Assembly: GCA_027382625.1 (NCBI GenBank)
Contig: JAJKFJ010021464.1
Coordinates: forward strand, 1 to 64,000
Origin: Tetmemena sp. SeJ-2015
Lineage: Eukaryota > Ciliophora > Spirotrichea > Sporadotrichida > Oxytrichidae
Direction of reading: 5' to 3'
Length of the DNA: 64,000 nucleotides
Positions 48,391-61,900 of this stretch are shown one piece after another (the first letter of the stretch is position 1; every line of letters begins with the position of its first letter). The notes beneath the pieces were generated by a model. That model ran no database searches. It saw nothing but the letters and a program-made list of their open reading frames with translations, and was not told where the DNA came from. Position numbers and translations under genes: made by a program.

Positions 48391-49450
48391 CATGAATGAG
48401 GAATCAAACGGTGGAACTGCAAACTACTTGCAAGTTCCTGGCTCTGATTCTACATATTATTCATAGTCTAGCATTGCAAAAGAATCTCAAGCTAACTTCT
48501 TATTACCAAATTAAACAAGCCAAGGACTTCTTACAAAGACTTCTTTTCTTGCTGTCCCCAAGAATCCTTTTGAAACAGATTTCATAATATAAAGGTCAAT
48601 CATTGGAATTTTATATTCACCATACTTTTCTCCTTCTAACAAATAAATCTTAAAGTGTGAATTCATATATCATTCAAGTGATAAAATTTTTCATTCTAAG
48701 TGGAAAATATGAATTTCTTAAATAAATCATGGAAAAATAAAGGAATTAGAAACTCCTAATCAGAGATTGAAGAGAGACAGAGAGCTCAGGAAAAAGAGTG
48801 AGAGAGGTGCAAATGTGTTCTCAAATGCGGACATATTCACAGATGACTATGCACAGTTGAATTCTAGGAAGAAAACAATGAGGAAGCACTACAAGAAATG
48901 GATGCTCTATCTATTTTAATTTCAAGAAGATCATATATTTTAATATCCAGAGGACTCATTCAAAGTCAAATGGGACCTGTTCATTACATTCAAAAAATAA
49001 GTTTAATACAAATCTTCTGAGACTCTTCATATTTTAAATTGTAAGAGAATCCTCATTTCATATCTCTTTATAGATTGCTTTTATTCACTTGCTGTTAGGC
49101 ACCATTCTCTCTGGCTTTCGTTTATGTAGACACTCTGAAATGGACAATTACGAAATAAACTTTATTGATTTGAATTTGATATTACGAATGCGATAGTTGA
49201 TGGGTGCTTCTTCTTCGACATTTGCATAAACTTTATATCTTGCTACTACGATAGTGAATTAAGCAGATGATATTTTTTATTTAAGTGACTTTGAGTTAAT
49301 CGAAGATAGGAAGACAGTTGCAAGAGGCTACTTATACTCTTGGTTTACAATTGATTTCCTGTCCATAATTCCATTTGACCAAATCCTTGACAGCTAAAGC
49401 TTCAACAAACTTGCAAGAATTGCCAGAATTGGCAAAATGTACAATCTCAT
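48391..49450 (+). CDS. K+ channel with CNB domain, 5' part (S1-S4); scrambled with 49537-52808
   Basis: The start MNEESNGGTANYLQVPGSDS at 48391 leads to KNPFETDFII. After an insert come KHYKKWMLYLFQFQEDH and FKVKWDLFIT, the usual entry to S1 in ciliate EAG/CNG-type channels. S1 is FSLAFVYVDTLKWTIT, S2 is AIVDGCFFFDICINFI, and the S2-S3 loop is FELIEDRKTVARGYL. S3 is SWFTIDFLSIIPFD and S4 begins FNKLARIARIGKMYNLI. The frame then falls into AT-rich DNA; no pore follows on this strand. The missing half is on the minus strand to the right. Confidence 0.85.
49147..49180. other. IES in the K+ channel, pointer ATTACGAA
   Basis: ATTACGAA at 49147-49154 and 49181-49188. Removing 34 bp joins DTLKWTIT to NAIVDGCFFFDICINF. 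Confidence 0.92.
49253..49283. other. IES in the K+ channel, pointer AGTGA
   Basis: AGTGA at 49253-49257 and 49284-49288. Removing 31 bp joins ISCYYDSD to FELIEDRKTV. Confidence 0.9.
49446..49450 (+). other. Pointer at the inverted K+ channel junction (S4), left copy
   Basis: CTCAT at 49446-49450, inside TACAATCTCAT (49440-49450). Its partner on the minus strand is TACAAGCTCAT at 52814-52804. Joining gives KMYNLIKMTRLVRMLKIV, a continuous S4. Confidence 0.75.
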
Positions 49451-49536
49451 AATAATTTGTAATCATTAGATTAAGAAATTAAAGAATTCTAAAATCTAGA
49501 TAGTAAGTGAAAATTCTCTCTCTCTTTTTTGATATC

Positions 49537-52500
49537 TCATCTCTAAGATTTTATAGTTTCAACGTCCTTGGAAATCTACTAAACAGTTTGCAAAATCTTT
49601 CCAAACATGTTTAAATCAATATTTAGCATAAGAAGTGCAATAATTTAGTTAAAGTTCTCTAAGTTGTCGATTCTTTGGATGAGCTATTAATTTTGATGTT
49701 CTTAGTTAGAGTTTTGCGACGTATCCATACTCTTCCTCTTATTTTTATCCTACTTGAGTTTAATGGACTTCTTCTTGTCATTCACCTTATTTTGCTTCCT
49801 TTTATCTGATCTCTTGTCGCTTTCATCCTAAGAGGAGACTCTTGATTTATGCTTTGCCATTTTCTTCTTCTATTTGAGCTTTTCCTTTTGCCTTGCAGAT
49901 AGTGATTCATTACTGCTATCAGACTCTCTAATCTACTTGGTGTCTGACCCTCGGTTAGATCTAAGAAATCAGAAATTAATAACACTCAATATCTATTGAA
50001 GAAGTGGCCAAACTTCTTTTTGAAGCTCTTCATAAATTCTTGCTCCTCTTTAGACATTGCTAACTTCTTCTCAAGCTTTTCTTTCTCCTCCTGAGTTTTC
50101 TTTAATATCAAAAGTTCTACATAAATATAGGATCATTTTCTTATCAAAGACTATTCCTCCTTGGACACTCAGTCGCCTAATTTCGTTGATTTTCCTCTTG
50201 AGAGTGTTCGCTCCCTTGGATTTAAATTCAACAGACTGACTTCCTGCGTTTAGGCTAGGGCCACTTCTAGAAGCAACTTGAGCTGAGCCTCTTCGTCCCA
50301 TGGAGGCACTCTGACGCTTGGCTTAGAAATTGATCTTCCTTTCGTTTGTGGAAACAGTATGGATTTTAATTTCAGTTGGACCTGCCCTTTCAATCTTTAA
50401 GTCTTCTGCGATTAAAGGAACATTATAAACCTCAACTAATGTTCTCTGCTTAATTTAATATTGCTTTGTGACTACGATGCTATCTGAAGAGGGGGATTTC
50501 ATATGCTCAGAGGGAGTTAGGGTTTGCTTTTTTACTTCTTCTACATCACCAGGTACTAATGAATCCTTTAGTTCTACTATTTTCTACTCAGGTTCAATTG
50601 GAATGACCTAATCTTCAAGTATGTTTATCTATATTTTCATTTCCTAAGATCTTTATGTATTGAGGCGAGTCCGCAAATTTTAATTATAGTCGTGGGGAGG
50701 ATTGTTAGTGGAGGGATTTGCATCTGCTTTTTAAGATTTATTATCAGACTAAGTGCCAGACTGGCTTTTGCTCTTTTAAGAATCATTGGAGCTCGAATTC
50801 AAAAATAATATCAAGGGTATCATATAGATCTAATTCAATTAGAATGATATATATGCACAATAAATTTTTACAAATGAAAGTAAAAATGAATCTGAGTCAG
50901 AATTGGAACTTGTATTATCATTTGAGCTACTACTGGGCTTTGAGTCTTAGTCTCTCTCAGTTTGCTACTCTTTTTGATTTTCACTAGTACATATTGAGTC
51001 TGGCTCCTCATATCCATACTCATCTTCCTCCTCTTCTTATTCCTCTATCACAGATGCTCTTTTCCTATTCTTAAAGCTTACTGTACTGTTCTTACTATCG
51101 CTACCTCCCTGTTTTTAATTTTTCTTCATATACCCTCTGAAATCTTCCTCCTCTGCGCCTTAATTCCCTCCAGTGACACCTCCTCCGCCATGTATCATAT
51201 CTTTCGAACTCTCCTCAGATTTTTCAAGCTCCTCATCAATTTATTTGAGACTGAGACTGTTTTAGGAGAAGTTGGAGACTTCCTTCACATCTGAAATAGT
51301 CAAGTGCTTCTTCAACTTCTTCTCTTTGTAGTCTTTTATAAACCTGCTCCCTCTACTTGAGTTCAGGTAAGCCATTTGCTTTGAATGATTAAAAAATAAA
51401 GCCAATATTTTATTTAGGGAATGATCAGAAAGTCCAATCTTGGAGGAGCTGCCGAGAGAATTTAAAATGGTGGACTGTCTGAAGGAGCTGAGGTTACTCT
51501 GTCTGTTTGCCTACTCACAGTATTTGATGGCGTCAATTTTAAGCTGCAGTTCTATCTTCAGTCTTCTGAAGCAGTTCATAAATAGCATGTCAAATACATC
51601 TGGGAATTCTACCTTCAAAATACTAAGTGTGATTAATTAAGCGCACATTTTTAAATGTTTCATCTTGTCAATATCTTCAAGAGAAAGCGTAAGTAGCTCG
51701 CAGTTAATGAGTGCTTGAACATAGAACCTCCTGTACAGGTCCTTAGACTTTTGAGTTCTCCTTCTCATATTAGTTCTAATGTTCAGCATCTCGGTGTCTA
51801 TCACGAGATCTATCAATCCAAAGTGATCACCCTTGTCAATTTATATGTAGACTGTGTTTTCAAATCTTGGTAGCACATATCCAGCCATTCCCTTCACCAT
51901 GAAGAATACTAAAGAAAAAAGGATTATGCACACACTTTCTTACTATCTTTGATGTCATCACCTTCCTTGTAAACATACTCATAACAACAAATACATGACA
52001 TGCTTATTAATACTCTTGCTCTGTGACTAGAAAGTGCTTGAGAAGTGGCCCCACCCAAACAATGAAGTGCTTATCCTGATACCTGAAGAACTCTATCTCT
52101 CTGTAAATATCTTTATGGATCTCCAAACTGAGCTCAACCTTCAGTTTGTGTGGAAGTTCATCCATGAAGGAAATGAAGTCCACATAGTTTTTGCTGTGGT
52201 CATACTTTATATGCTTTCTTAGCTCATCGAATAACTCAGTTCCAATGTTATACTACCTCTTTATGTCATTCAAAGTGGCCATCTTCTCTTTTAACTTATA
52301 AAGCAAGGGATTATAATATAGCTTTTTTTTAGATTAACTTAGCTTGAGAGGCGTCATAATTTGAGATGATAGAAGAGAGAGCACCAGTTGCGAAGGAAAA
52401 AGAAATTACTCCTATAAGCATAAGAAGAATAGAGATGAAGCGCTCTCCTGTGCTATAAGCATGAATATCCCCGTAGCCTACAGTCACGATGGTAGTCACT

Positions 52501-52808
52501 GTGAAGTAAAATGAAGTCATGTAAAGTGTGAAGTCATCGAAGTCCTGATAGTCGTTCATGAATATCCAATTTATCTTGTTCGTGTCGTCAAATCTCGCAG
52601 TGAACACCCTATATTTTTATTTGCAAGTAAGGGTAATTACTTACCATAAGCATGCTGCGATGTGACACATCACCAGGAATAACAGCATCAGAAAAAGCAG
52701 ACGCTCAAATCCAATTCCAATCTTTAAAATCTCATTCAGATACTTCACTAGCTTATTTCTCTCCTTTACAATTTTAAGCATCCTTACTAGTCTTGTCATC
52801 TTAATGAG
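49537..52808 (-). CDS. K+ channel with CNB domain, 3' part (S4-pore-CNBD-tail)
   Basis: From 52808 the minus strand continues S4 with LIKMTRLVRMLKIVKERN, then S5 ERLLFLMLLFLVMCHIAACL. An intron or IES follows near 52610-52645. The pore is TSFYFTVTTIVTVGYGDIHA with the K+ selectivity filter, and S6 is ISILLMLIGVISFSFATGA. The C-linker IKRQYNIGTELFDELRKHI leads to the cyclic-nucleotide-binding fold: VYKEGDDIK, VFFMVKGMAGYVLP, IDKGDHFGLIDLV. The long tail is Ser/Lys/Glu-rich (50300: MGRRGSAQVASRSG) and ends at the TGA 49537-49539, only 87 bp from the end of the plus-strand half. Likely a plasma- or ciliary-membrane channel of the EAG/CNG superfamily. Confidence 0.87.
52804..52808 (-). other. Pointer at the inverted K+ channel junction, right copy
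   Basis: ATGAG on the plus strand (CTCAT on the minus), part of an 11-bp near-match to 49440-49450 with one mismatch. Confidence 0.75.
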
Positions 52809-52873
52809 CTTGTATTCAATTAATGCTTCGCATTAAAGTTTAGGATGAAGAAAAAGTGAATTATAATTTAGAA

Positions 52874-55463
52874 ATGAGTGAAAGTGGATAGTTCAAAAAT
52901 ATCCGAGAGCTCATGAACCCTCTGCCAGAAAATGAAACTTCCAGCTTTGACTTCTTGATGGATAATCCTTACGCAAATAACTAGCACTCCTCCCCCATAA
53001 AGTTTGACTCTAATAACTACTTGAATGATAATACATTCACCCACACAGAATAGAGATAATATATGCTTATATTATGAAAGTGTTTATTTAATAGGATCTG
53101 CTTCCTTCTCGATTCACTTTTAACAGCAGCAGTCTATAGAAGCAATAAAGCAATTTCATTGATGAAAAGCTTGAACAGATAGTAACTGATTCATCAGGTC
53201 TTCCAAAGTACAAGGAACATGCAATCACTTCTAACATTTTAGAGTCCCTTATTCATAGCTACATCATTTTTTTTCTATTTTGAGTCCTTTCCCTAGAACT
53301 AGTCTTTTATCAGGAACAATCCTCTCTCTTTGTATCCTTAATCCTCAGCTAGAGATGTCTTCAAGACTTTAGAAAATAAGAGCAGCAGTGTACTGGATAC
53401 TAGTCTAACTTAGCTAAACTCTGGTCAGGAGCAAATCTTCGACTAAATTATCTCTCAAATCCTTGACAAAGATGGCAATCCACAAAAGGGCTATAAATGT
53501 AATTTGCTAATCTTTAAATGACATTTGATAAAAGCTATACACATGAGTAGTACATGAATTTAACGAGCAGAAGTGCAGGAGGAAGGAATCCCTTTAAACT
53601 TCTAGGTCAAATAAATGACAAGGAGCAAGCTACTGGCAAACTATTTGGTAGGAATAAGAATAAGTTCCTTATCAACACTCATGCAAAGGATCATAAAATA
53701 GAGCTAGATTATGACAAACTCCCAACAAAATATTTACCAGATAGTTGTCATTATAGAATAGATTATCTCTATTTAAAAGAGAAACTAAGAGAGCCTTGTT
53801 GAATTTGCTACCTAAGGGTTTGAAATCTTTGAGAGACTTGAATGATAAGGATCAGAATAACAAATACCTAATTTCTAAGAAAACAGGAGGTCTCAAAGCA
53901 AAGAATAATGCTAAATCACATATTGGGAGCTTCTTAGGTGTTGGTCATGGTTGGCTATAGTTTAATGAAAACAGAACTTATGAGGAGAATCAACTTTATA
54001 CTGTTAAGGGTGTTTCAACTCACGTTTCAAATGCGAAACAAATGCAGATAACTTTATACAGACTCCTTGGAATATTTATGAGTATATCTCTAATTGTCAG
54101 CGTCATTAAGCACTATTAGTTCGATTTACAGATGAAGAAAATAAAGAATGCAGGAAATGCATATGCTTCCATTTGGAATCCAGAGTAAAAAGGTTTCACT
54201 AGTGATCGAAATAATCATATGCGCGATATGTATACCTCCTGGTCTCAATTTTGTTAACTGTTTCTAATTTGTTTTATTCAAAATTAAAACAACTAAATGG
54301 CATTATAACTTACACATCTAAGGGTGGTATAATAAGCTACACATACGATATGCTTTTTACAAGTGCTATTCTTCTAAAGGGATATTAAGTCACAAGAGTT
54401 TATTAGCATATCTCTATTTGGACAAACTTATGATGCCAAGAAAATCTTTTCCAATAGGATGGGTATACCGACAAATGATAAGTTTGCCCTAAAGTCAGAT
54501 ATTCATGACTTTCATTATATGGGGCTATTTCTAGTAGTCTCAGCCATACTTATATACATTGGAGCATTTCTCTATGGCTTTGAAAGGTAAATACACTTAT
54601 TCTTTTTAACTGAAAATCTTTAGGAACTACTACAACGAAAATTTGCTAACAGATAGCTGGTACTAGTTTTTCAGATACTATCTTAACGTACTGTGGCTGT
54701 AAGTTGAGACTGTATTTCGAGTGGGATACGGAGATGGGTATCCAGCAACAGAGCCTGGGAGAGTAATTACTTCTGTAACTTGCATTGGAGGACTCTACTT
54801 CACTTCCATCTTCGTGAGTCTGCTTTTCAGATGGTCTAAGTTTAAACCTTAAGAAGCCAGTAAGATATCTATATTATTGTAATTCAATCTTTATTAGGTG
54901 CTTATCAGATAATGCTCTCAAAGTGTTAGAAGTATGATACTCAAGTGAGTGCTCGAAATGTGATAGTGCAAGCACTCAGACTAAAGAAGTACCTAAAGGA
55001 GGAGTTTAAGAATAAGTATGCTTTTGAATTCTAGAAGAGGCGCTTCTTCGCACTCATCAACTAACTTCAACTTGATACGCAAAAGTATCAGTATCAAGTA
55101 TAAACTTAAATCAATATAGAAAACTATTAGAGGGATTAAGTAAAGGTTGGTTTACTCTCCAAATAGATATCTGCTTAAAATGAAAAACAGGCTCATTAAG
55201 AAAATTGACAGAACAAGGTAGCTATGCGATGAGTTCCTTAGCTCACAGAGAAGATGCAATCTCTTAGAAAAAGAAACAAGGTAGCAAGTTAAAAGATGAA
55301 GGGATTAGTGGAGATGCAAGAAAAGGTCATGGATTTCTTCATTCATTAAAATAACATCATACTTAAGAGCAATGTAAAGAGGCAAGCAGGCTTTTCTAAA
55401 CAAGCTACTCAAGTCAGAGGCAAAGGGATTATGGATGATATGGAAAATTTATTCAACAACTGA
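52874..55463 (+). CDS. K+ channel with GYG pore and long C-terminal helix (SK-like)
   Basis: The start is at 52874 (MSESGQFKNIRELMNPLP) and the TGA at 55461-55463. A Ser/Asn-rich N-terminus of several segments leads to membrane helices: ITLYRLLGIFMSISLIVSV (54050), a helix around 54250 (VSNLFYSKL), TYDMLFTSAILL (54345), and GLFLVVSAILIYIGAFLYGF (54520). The pore is LNVLWLQVETVFRVGYGDGY (about 54700) followed by PATEPGRVITSVTCIGGLYF (S6). Calcium-activated SK channels share this outer-mouth pattern and a C-terminal calmodulin-binding helix; here the tail begins YDTQVSARNVIVQALRLKKY and is Gln/Lys-rich. No cyclic-nucleotide domain. Frame changes at 53060-53090, 53260-53320, 54240, 54590 and 54870-54900 mark inserts. 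Confidence 0.7.
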
Positions 55464-55650
55464 ACATATTCTATTTCTTTAGTTATAAACTTTCTTTGCT
55501 TTATAGTTGGCTTCCATCTCAGTTTACTGAGCGATCGTTAATTTTGAAAATAATGTACAAAAACTTCTTCTATTCTTAGATTTCTGTTGCAGTTCTATTT
55601 GATTTTAATCCACGTGTATTTTAAAATAGTGAGCTCATCTTGTTAATCTA

Positions 55651-56580
<930 letters not shown>

Positions 56581-56725
56581 TTCTGATTAATTTATATTAA
56601 AATTTAATTTTTAATTTTCTCTCCGATTTCATTACTCCCTAATCATTCGCTTGCACTCTCGAAGTAAATCTTGTGTAAGATTTGAGGAAAGATAATTTGA
56701 TTTTAATTTTAAGAGAGAGAAAGGA

Positions 56726-58466
56726 ATGGAAAGACTTGAAGATCAGTCCTCTCCTTCAAACAAAGGAGGAAACAGAGCTCTAGCTAGACTGGAAATGCTC
56801 AGCAATACTATTGATGCGTAGTCACTTTCTCAAAAAAGAGAGGCCCCTAAACCACAGTTCACTAGTTGTAAGTTGATTCAATTCAACTTAGCTTTGGATA
56901 ATGCAAATCTGTTAAATGAATGCATTATTAGGCTGGGAGTACTTGAAATGCAACGAACTCATAACAGAGAAGGGCAGAACTTTCAAGGACCTAGTTGAGA
57001 AGCTAATGAGAGATCTTAACCCTCACGTGATTATCTATTTATACCTTCTAATCCTGTATTTAGCTGATTGAGTATGTGAACAAGACAGAGTTTCCTCACT
57101 TCATTGTAAGTACTTTATCAACATCATCAAAATGAGTGTATCACTGCTTTTAATTTGACGTCACATATCACCTGAGTTAAATTTATTAACGAATCACCAA
57201 ATCTTAGAATTCTAAAGTTATTAATTTTCATAGGTTGAGAAATTCCAAGAACTCAAAGTCAACGGACTGGATGCTAAAGGCTTTGGAAGTCCAGTAAGAT
57301 AATAAATATTTCCTTACAGAACACTCTAGGAGTAAATATTACCACTACTATTTAAGTATTATGATTGTTGAATTGTTGAGTTGAGCATCGTGGATACTGG
57401 ATCAGTGTTTTATGAGTTGGCTAGATGGGATGCTTCAGTGGCCACTTTCTTCATAGTCTCAAACTGCTTGGGAATAGCTGTGGTGGAACGCTGTGGAAGC
57501 GAGGCTTAAAAGCAGCGTATTCTACCTGACTGTATCCTTATGAAGAAGACTCTTTGCTTTGGATTGACCGAGCCTGACTATGGCAGTGATGCCACTAGCC
57601 TAAAGACATCAGCTAGAAAAGTTGAGGGAGGATATCTCCTCACGGGTCAAAAGAGGTGGATTGGAAACGCCACCTTCGCCGACTACATAATTCATATAGT
57701 ATCAAAATACTAGTCATTTTGAATGAATTGTATGGGCCAGAAACGTTGATGATGGCAACAAGATCCAAGCTTTCGTTCAATTATACTTTTGTCAAGAACA
57801 TTTATAGCTTTTAGATTTTAAAAATGATTGTGGAGAAGGGATCAAAGGGGCTGAAGACTTCTAAGATCGAGAACAAATACGGAATAAGAATGGTCCAAAA
57901 GTAATTATAGAATTATTTATGACATTTACTTCATTAGTGCTGACATAGATATGCAAGATGTATTCGTGCCAGAGCACAACAGACTGGAGAAGGCTTTGGA
58001 CTTTGCCACTGGAGCAAATAATATCCTCAAGCACTCAAGAATTCAGGTTGCTTGGGTGGCTACAGGTATCGCTGCTGGAGCTATCGAAGCAGCTCACAGA
58101 TACACTCTGGAGAGAAAATAGTTCGGAAGGGCAATAGCTAATTTCCAAGCCACTTAGGAGAAGCTGACCAGGGCTATCTCAGAGGTGAACTCAATGATTC
58201 TGTTGTGCCACAGAGTGAGCATTCTTTACCAAAGGAATAAAGCCACTATGGGTCAGATAGCAGCTACCAAAGCTTACTGCACAAGAGTAGCAAGAGATGT
58301 TTGCAAGGTGGCAAGAGAAATGTGCGGAGGAAATGGCATAATCTTGGATAACCATGTTATGAAGCAGTTCATGGACATTGAAGCCATCCACACCTACGAG
58401 GGCACTTATGACATTAACGAACTTATTGCAGCCAGAGAGATCACAGGTCTAGCTGCATTCAAGTGA
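56726..58466 (+). CDS. Acyl-CoA dehydrogenase family (glutaryl-CoA dehydrogenase/ACX4-like)
   Basis: The start is at 56726 ([19 protein letters not shown]) and the TGA at 58464-58466. FAD- and substrate-domain blocks are present: [60 protein letters not shown] (the signature with Asp before SDA), and [15 protein letters not shown]. After an IES come [14 protein letters not shown], then [20 protein letters not shown]. The catalytic-base region is [20 protein letters not shown] and [15 protein letters not shown], with Glu in TYEGT. Introns include GTAATT...TTAG at about 57901-57936. It oxidises acyl-CoA thioesters in mitochondria or peroxisomes. The first 50 residues are poorly conserved, and the first part (to about 57370) is broken by several inserts. 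Confidence 0.9.
57699..57729. other. IES in the acyl-CoA dehydrogenase gene, pointer GTAT
   Basis: GTAT at 57699-57702 and 57730-57733. Removing 31 bp joins ADYIIHIV to [10 protein letters not shown], the family sequence. Confidence 0.88.
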
Positions 58467-58932
58467 AAAGCATATCTTAACCCATTCCTTAGAGATATGG
58501 AATGGTTATTTACACTTTTCTTTTATCAAACTTTCAAAATCCCTTTAATAAAATAAGTGCTTTTAAAATTTATTTTATTAATAAAAAAAATATTTTTAGT
58601 AAATCTTAACACTTCCAAATTAAAATCACAAGAATTTTCTTTCATTTTAATACTAAACTATCTTCTTCTTAATAAAAATAGGCTTTTGAAAAATAAGTTA
58701 TTAAAAAAATTGCTAAAAAATAGTCAACTTGTTTTAAAAAATTTTGGCTTTATTGTGTAAATATTTCTAATTTATTTTAATACAAAATATATTTAACCTT
58801 TATCCATTTACCAATAAAGTTTTGGGGTTCGATTGGAGATATCAGGCTTCGATAGATTCAAATGGAAAATAGAATGTAAAAGTAAGTACTATTTTCTTCT
58901 ATCGTGAATAATTAGAAAATTGATTTATTTTG
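58467..58932. other. Intergenic/IES-like region, no gene seen
   Basis: Very AT-rich with long A and T runs. It separates the acyl-CoA dehydrogenase gene from the first plus-strand MDS of the IP3-receptor gene. No start codon for that gene lies here, as expected if its 5' part is inverted elsewhere. Confidence 0.5.
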
Positions 58933-58942
58933 GTCGCAAGAA
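58933..58942 (+). other. 10-bp pointer at the inverted IP3-receptor junction, left copy
   Basis: GTCGCAAGAA. The same 10-mer is on the minus strand at 63063-63054. Joining gives FMTNNVARSSVLYLFSAEGF in one frame. Confidence 0.93.
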
Positions 58943-61900
58943 GCAGTGTATTGTATTTGTTCTCAGCTGAGGGTTTCTCAGACGTTCAGAATCTGTTGAA
59001 CCAGTGCAAAGACATAGAAGTGCTTGATAACTTAGTGGATGGGCAGTACGTGGCCGCTGCAACCATGGTCATGACCAATCCAATCTTCAACATCATCAAC
59101 TGCATAGAGCTGCTATCAGTTTGCTGCGAGGGCAAGAGCGATATTGCAGAGTTAAAGTGCCAAACTGATGTCCTCCCTCTAGAAAACGCTTGCAAAATTA
59201 TGGACGCCTGTGAGTACTTCTGGCCTTTAAAGACTACACTTGCCAATTATGAAAAATTAAGATAATCTCTATTTAATGGTTATGTGACACAGTGCTTCAT
59301 CGACAGCACCAACAAAAATGTGCTTAGTCCTGATGACGAAGTAGGAATCAGGAGTCTATGGAAAGTCGCAGAGATCATGGCTAATGACTTAGTAAATATT
59401 GTTGAAAACTTTGAGAGTGAAGATGAAGTTCTCGTTAGGTTCCCCACAAAGGAGGCTATGTCACTGAAGATTCTCTCTTTGAAGTTTCTGGGTCAAGGAG
59501 CTATTCCCTTCTTCAAGGCACTGCTTAAAAAGAGAGGACTAGAATTGGAGTCTTATGAAAAACTACTGAATGGCGTGGCTATCTTCGTAGCTAAGCTTTA
59601 CTATCTTACAAACGCTCACATGGATGTAAATATAAGAAATGAACTTATGTGAATGATCACTCCATCACTTTATATTGTAAAGCGCAGTTGTTTGGAGTTT
59701 CTAAAGTACGTGCACGAGAGCGCCAAGTTTTCTCGTTACATCGATGCTATCGAGCACCCCTTCAAAGGCATGGCAGAGCACAATACTATCATGGACTTTG
59801 ACGAGGAGTAGAAGAAACTTCATTCTGGGGAGGAGGAAATATCTCGATCTTCAAGCTTAGCTGCGAAGATCCTGCATATCCAGAACGACAAAGAAATAGT
59901 CAACTAGGTCGAGTTGGAATTTGAAAACCTTGTCCACTGGGTCACACACATAGAAAAGAAGATAAAGCAGGTCACAAGGAGCCAAAATAACAAAGGCTAG
60001 TTCATATATCATATACACTTACAATATGAAGGCTAGGAATATAATGCAGAGTCTTTTAAGAATCTTACCTTCCAGTCGGTAGTGTGTGCTATCCTGAACT
60101 TGATAGACTCTAAAACGCTGTCCAAGGACTTACACATCTCTGGCTTAAGGCTTATAAGGAAGATTGTGGAAGTCGAGAATACGAAGCTGACTTCACCTGC
60201 AGCAGACTGGGACACCGAAGATTGGGTAGACTTTAAGAGCATGATTATACCTGTAATAGGATAAGTATTATGTTAAATTGTATGTATGTATGATCTAGAT
60301 AAAGTAAAACGCTTTGGTGGAGGTGGGCACTATCTCCTTTTTGTGTAAGCATCTCTCAGAAATGGACGATGATGACATAGTTGAGCACACATTCCTCGCT
60401 TGCATTGCTATGCTACTTGGAGGAAACCCCAAGTCACAGCAAGCCTTCCTAGATTTCATGGCTGACAACGTAGTATAGTTATAATAAACATCATCATCAT
60501 CTTCTCTTGTACTCGATTTTTAAACGACCCTCACAACAAAGTGATGACCAAGATACATCGAACCCTCGTGAGGCAATTTGAGTTCGTGAAGAACTATCTC
60601 TCTGAGAAGAATTCCAAACTCATCATGATGGCCAAGATTCAAGACCGTAATCTCAGAAAGCAGAAGACACTAGAGAATAAGATCAAGAATGTGGTTGCAG
60701 ATGGATTCACAATACAAAAGAATAATTTTAATTGAATATTCTTATAGAATTAATCACGAAGCTTGGATTGCACTAGGAATAAAGTGAGAGCAATTTAAAT
60801 GAAACTCAAGAGAACTTAATGACAGTAGAGGACAGTTTCAGTGGCCCTAAGCCAGAAGGAGTTATCAATCTTTGATTTATAGAGTGATTTTAAAATTGAA
60901 TGGAGATGGAAACGGAGGTGAGAATATAGAAACATACATGGACGAGAGTTCTCAGATAAATCAGACCAAGCAGCAGTCTATCAACAAGATGATGCGAATC
61001 CTCAGATTCTTACAGCTACTAACTGAGAACCATTTCACTCCCATGCAAGACTTCCTCAGAGAGCAGAACTCCTCAAATGGTTAGACCAACTCCAAAACTA
61101 AGAATCAATTCTTAACTTTCAAAGTTGTGATAAGTAAATAGTAAACTATAGATATGGTGTCCTAGATTGCAACTATCCTGGGCAACTATGAGAATCAGTA
61201 TGTGAATAAGTACTCTTGCACGCTTGGTTATCAGATGATTGAGACTCTTACTGAGTTCATCCAAGGTCCGTGCAAGGAGAACCAGAGAGCACTTGTAAAT
61301 GCTAAAGTCATAGACAACTGCAGAGATCTGATCAATCAAGGAACTCTCTATTAAAAATATAGAGCTATCTTTTAAAACTTAGAGCGAGAGAGAAATGAGA
61401 GAGAAGGGATTTGTAGAAGATGATGCCAAACTTCTAGATGGTTTGAAGATGAAGGCTGTCCGGCTCCTGCTTTCTATTATAGAAGGACCTATAGATCAAG
61501 AAATCATTCGCAATATCACAATATCGCTAGACGACTTTGTGGTGATATTCGATCGCCTGAAAAAGGTGTACTTGCAGTTTATTACAGAGGAACTTCACCT
61601 CTCTGAAACTGCTTCTCTATCTTCAATCATGGGAGACTTAAAGAAAGACTCATTCGATGGAGATATCCAGGAGGGATTCGATATTTTCATCCTTGTGAAT
61701 TCTTTGGCAGATTGCTACCCTGAGGCTAAAAGAAGAGTAGAAAAGTTTGAGGATACTGACTACTTCCAGTTCTATTTGTATTTTGAATGCCCATATTAAG
61801 TAAATTATTCTTCAAGGAGAATACAGGACAAATTGAGATCCTAGTCGCACCTGAGTAATTGCAGAGAGTTTATTTTCCTCTCAAGCCTGTGTGTAGGTAT

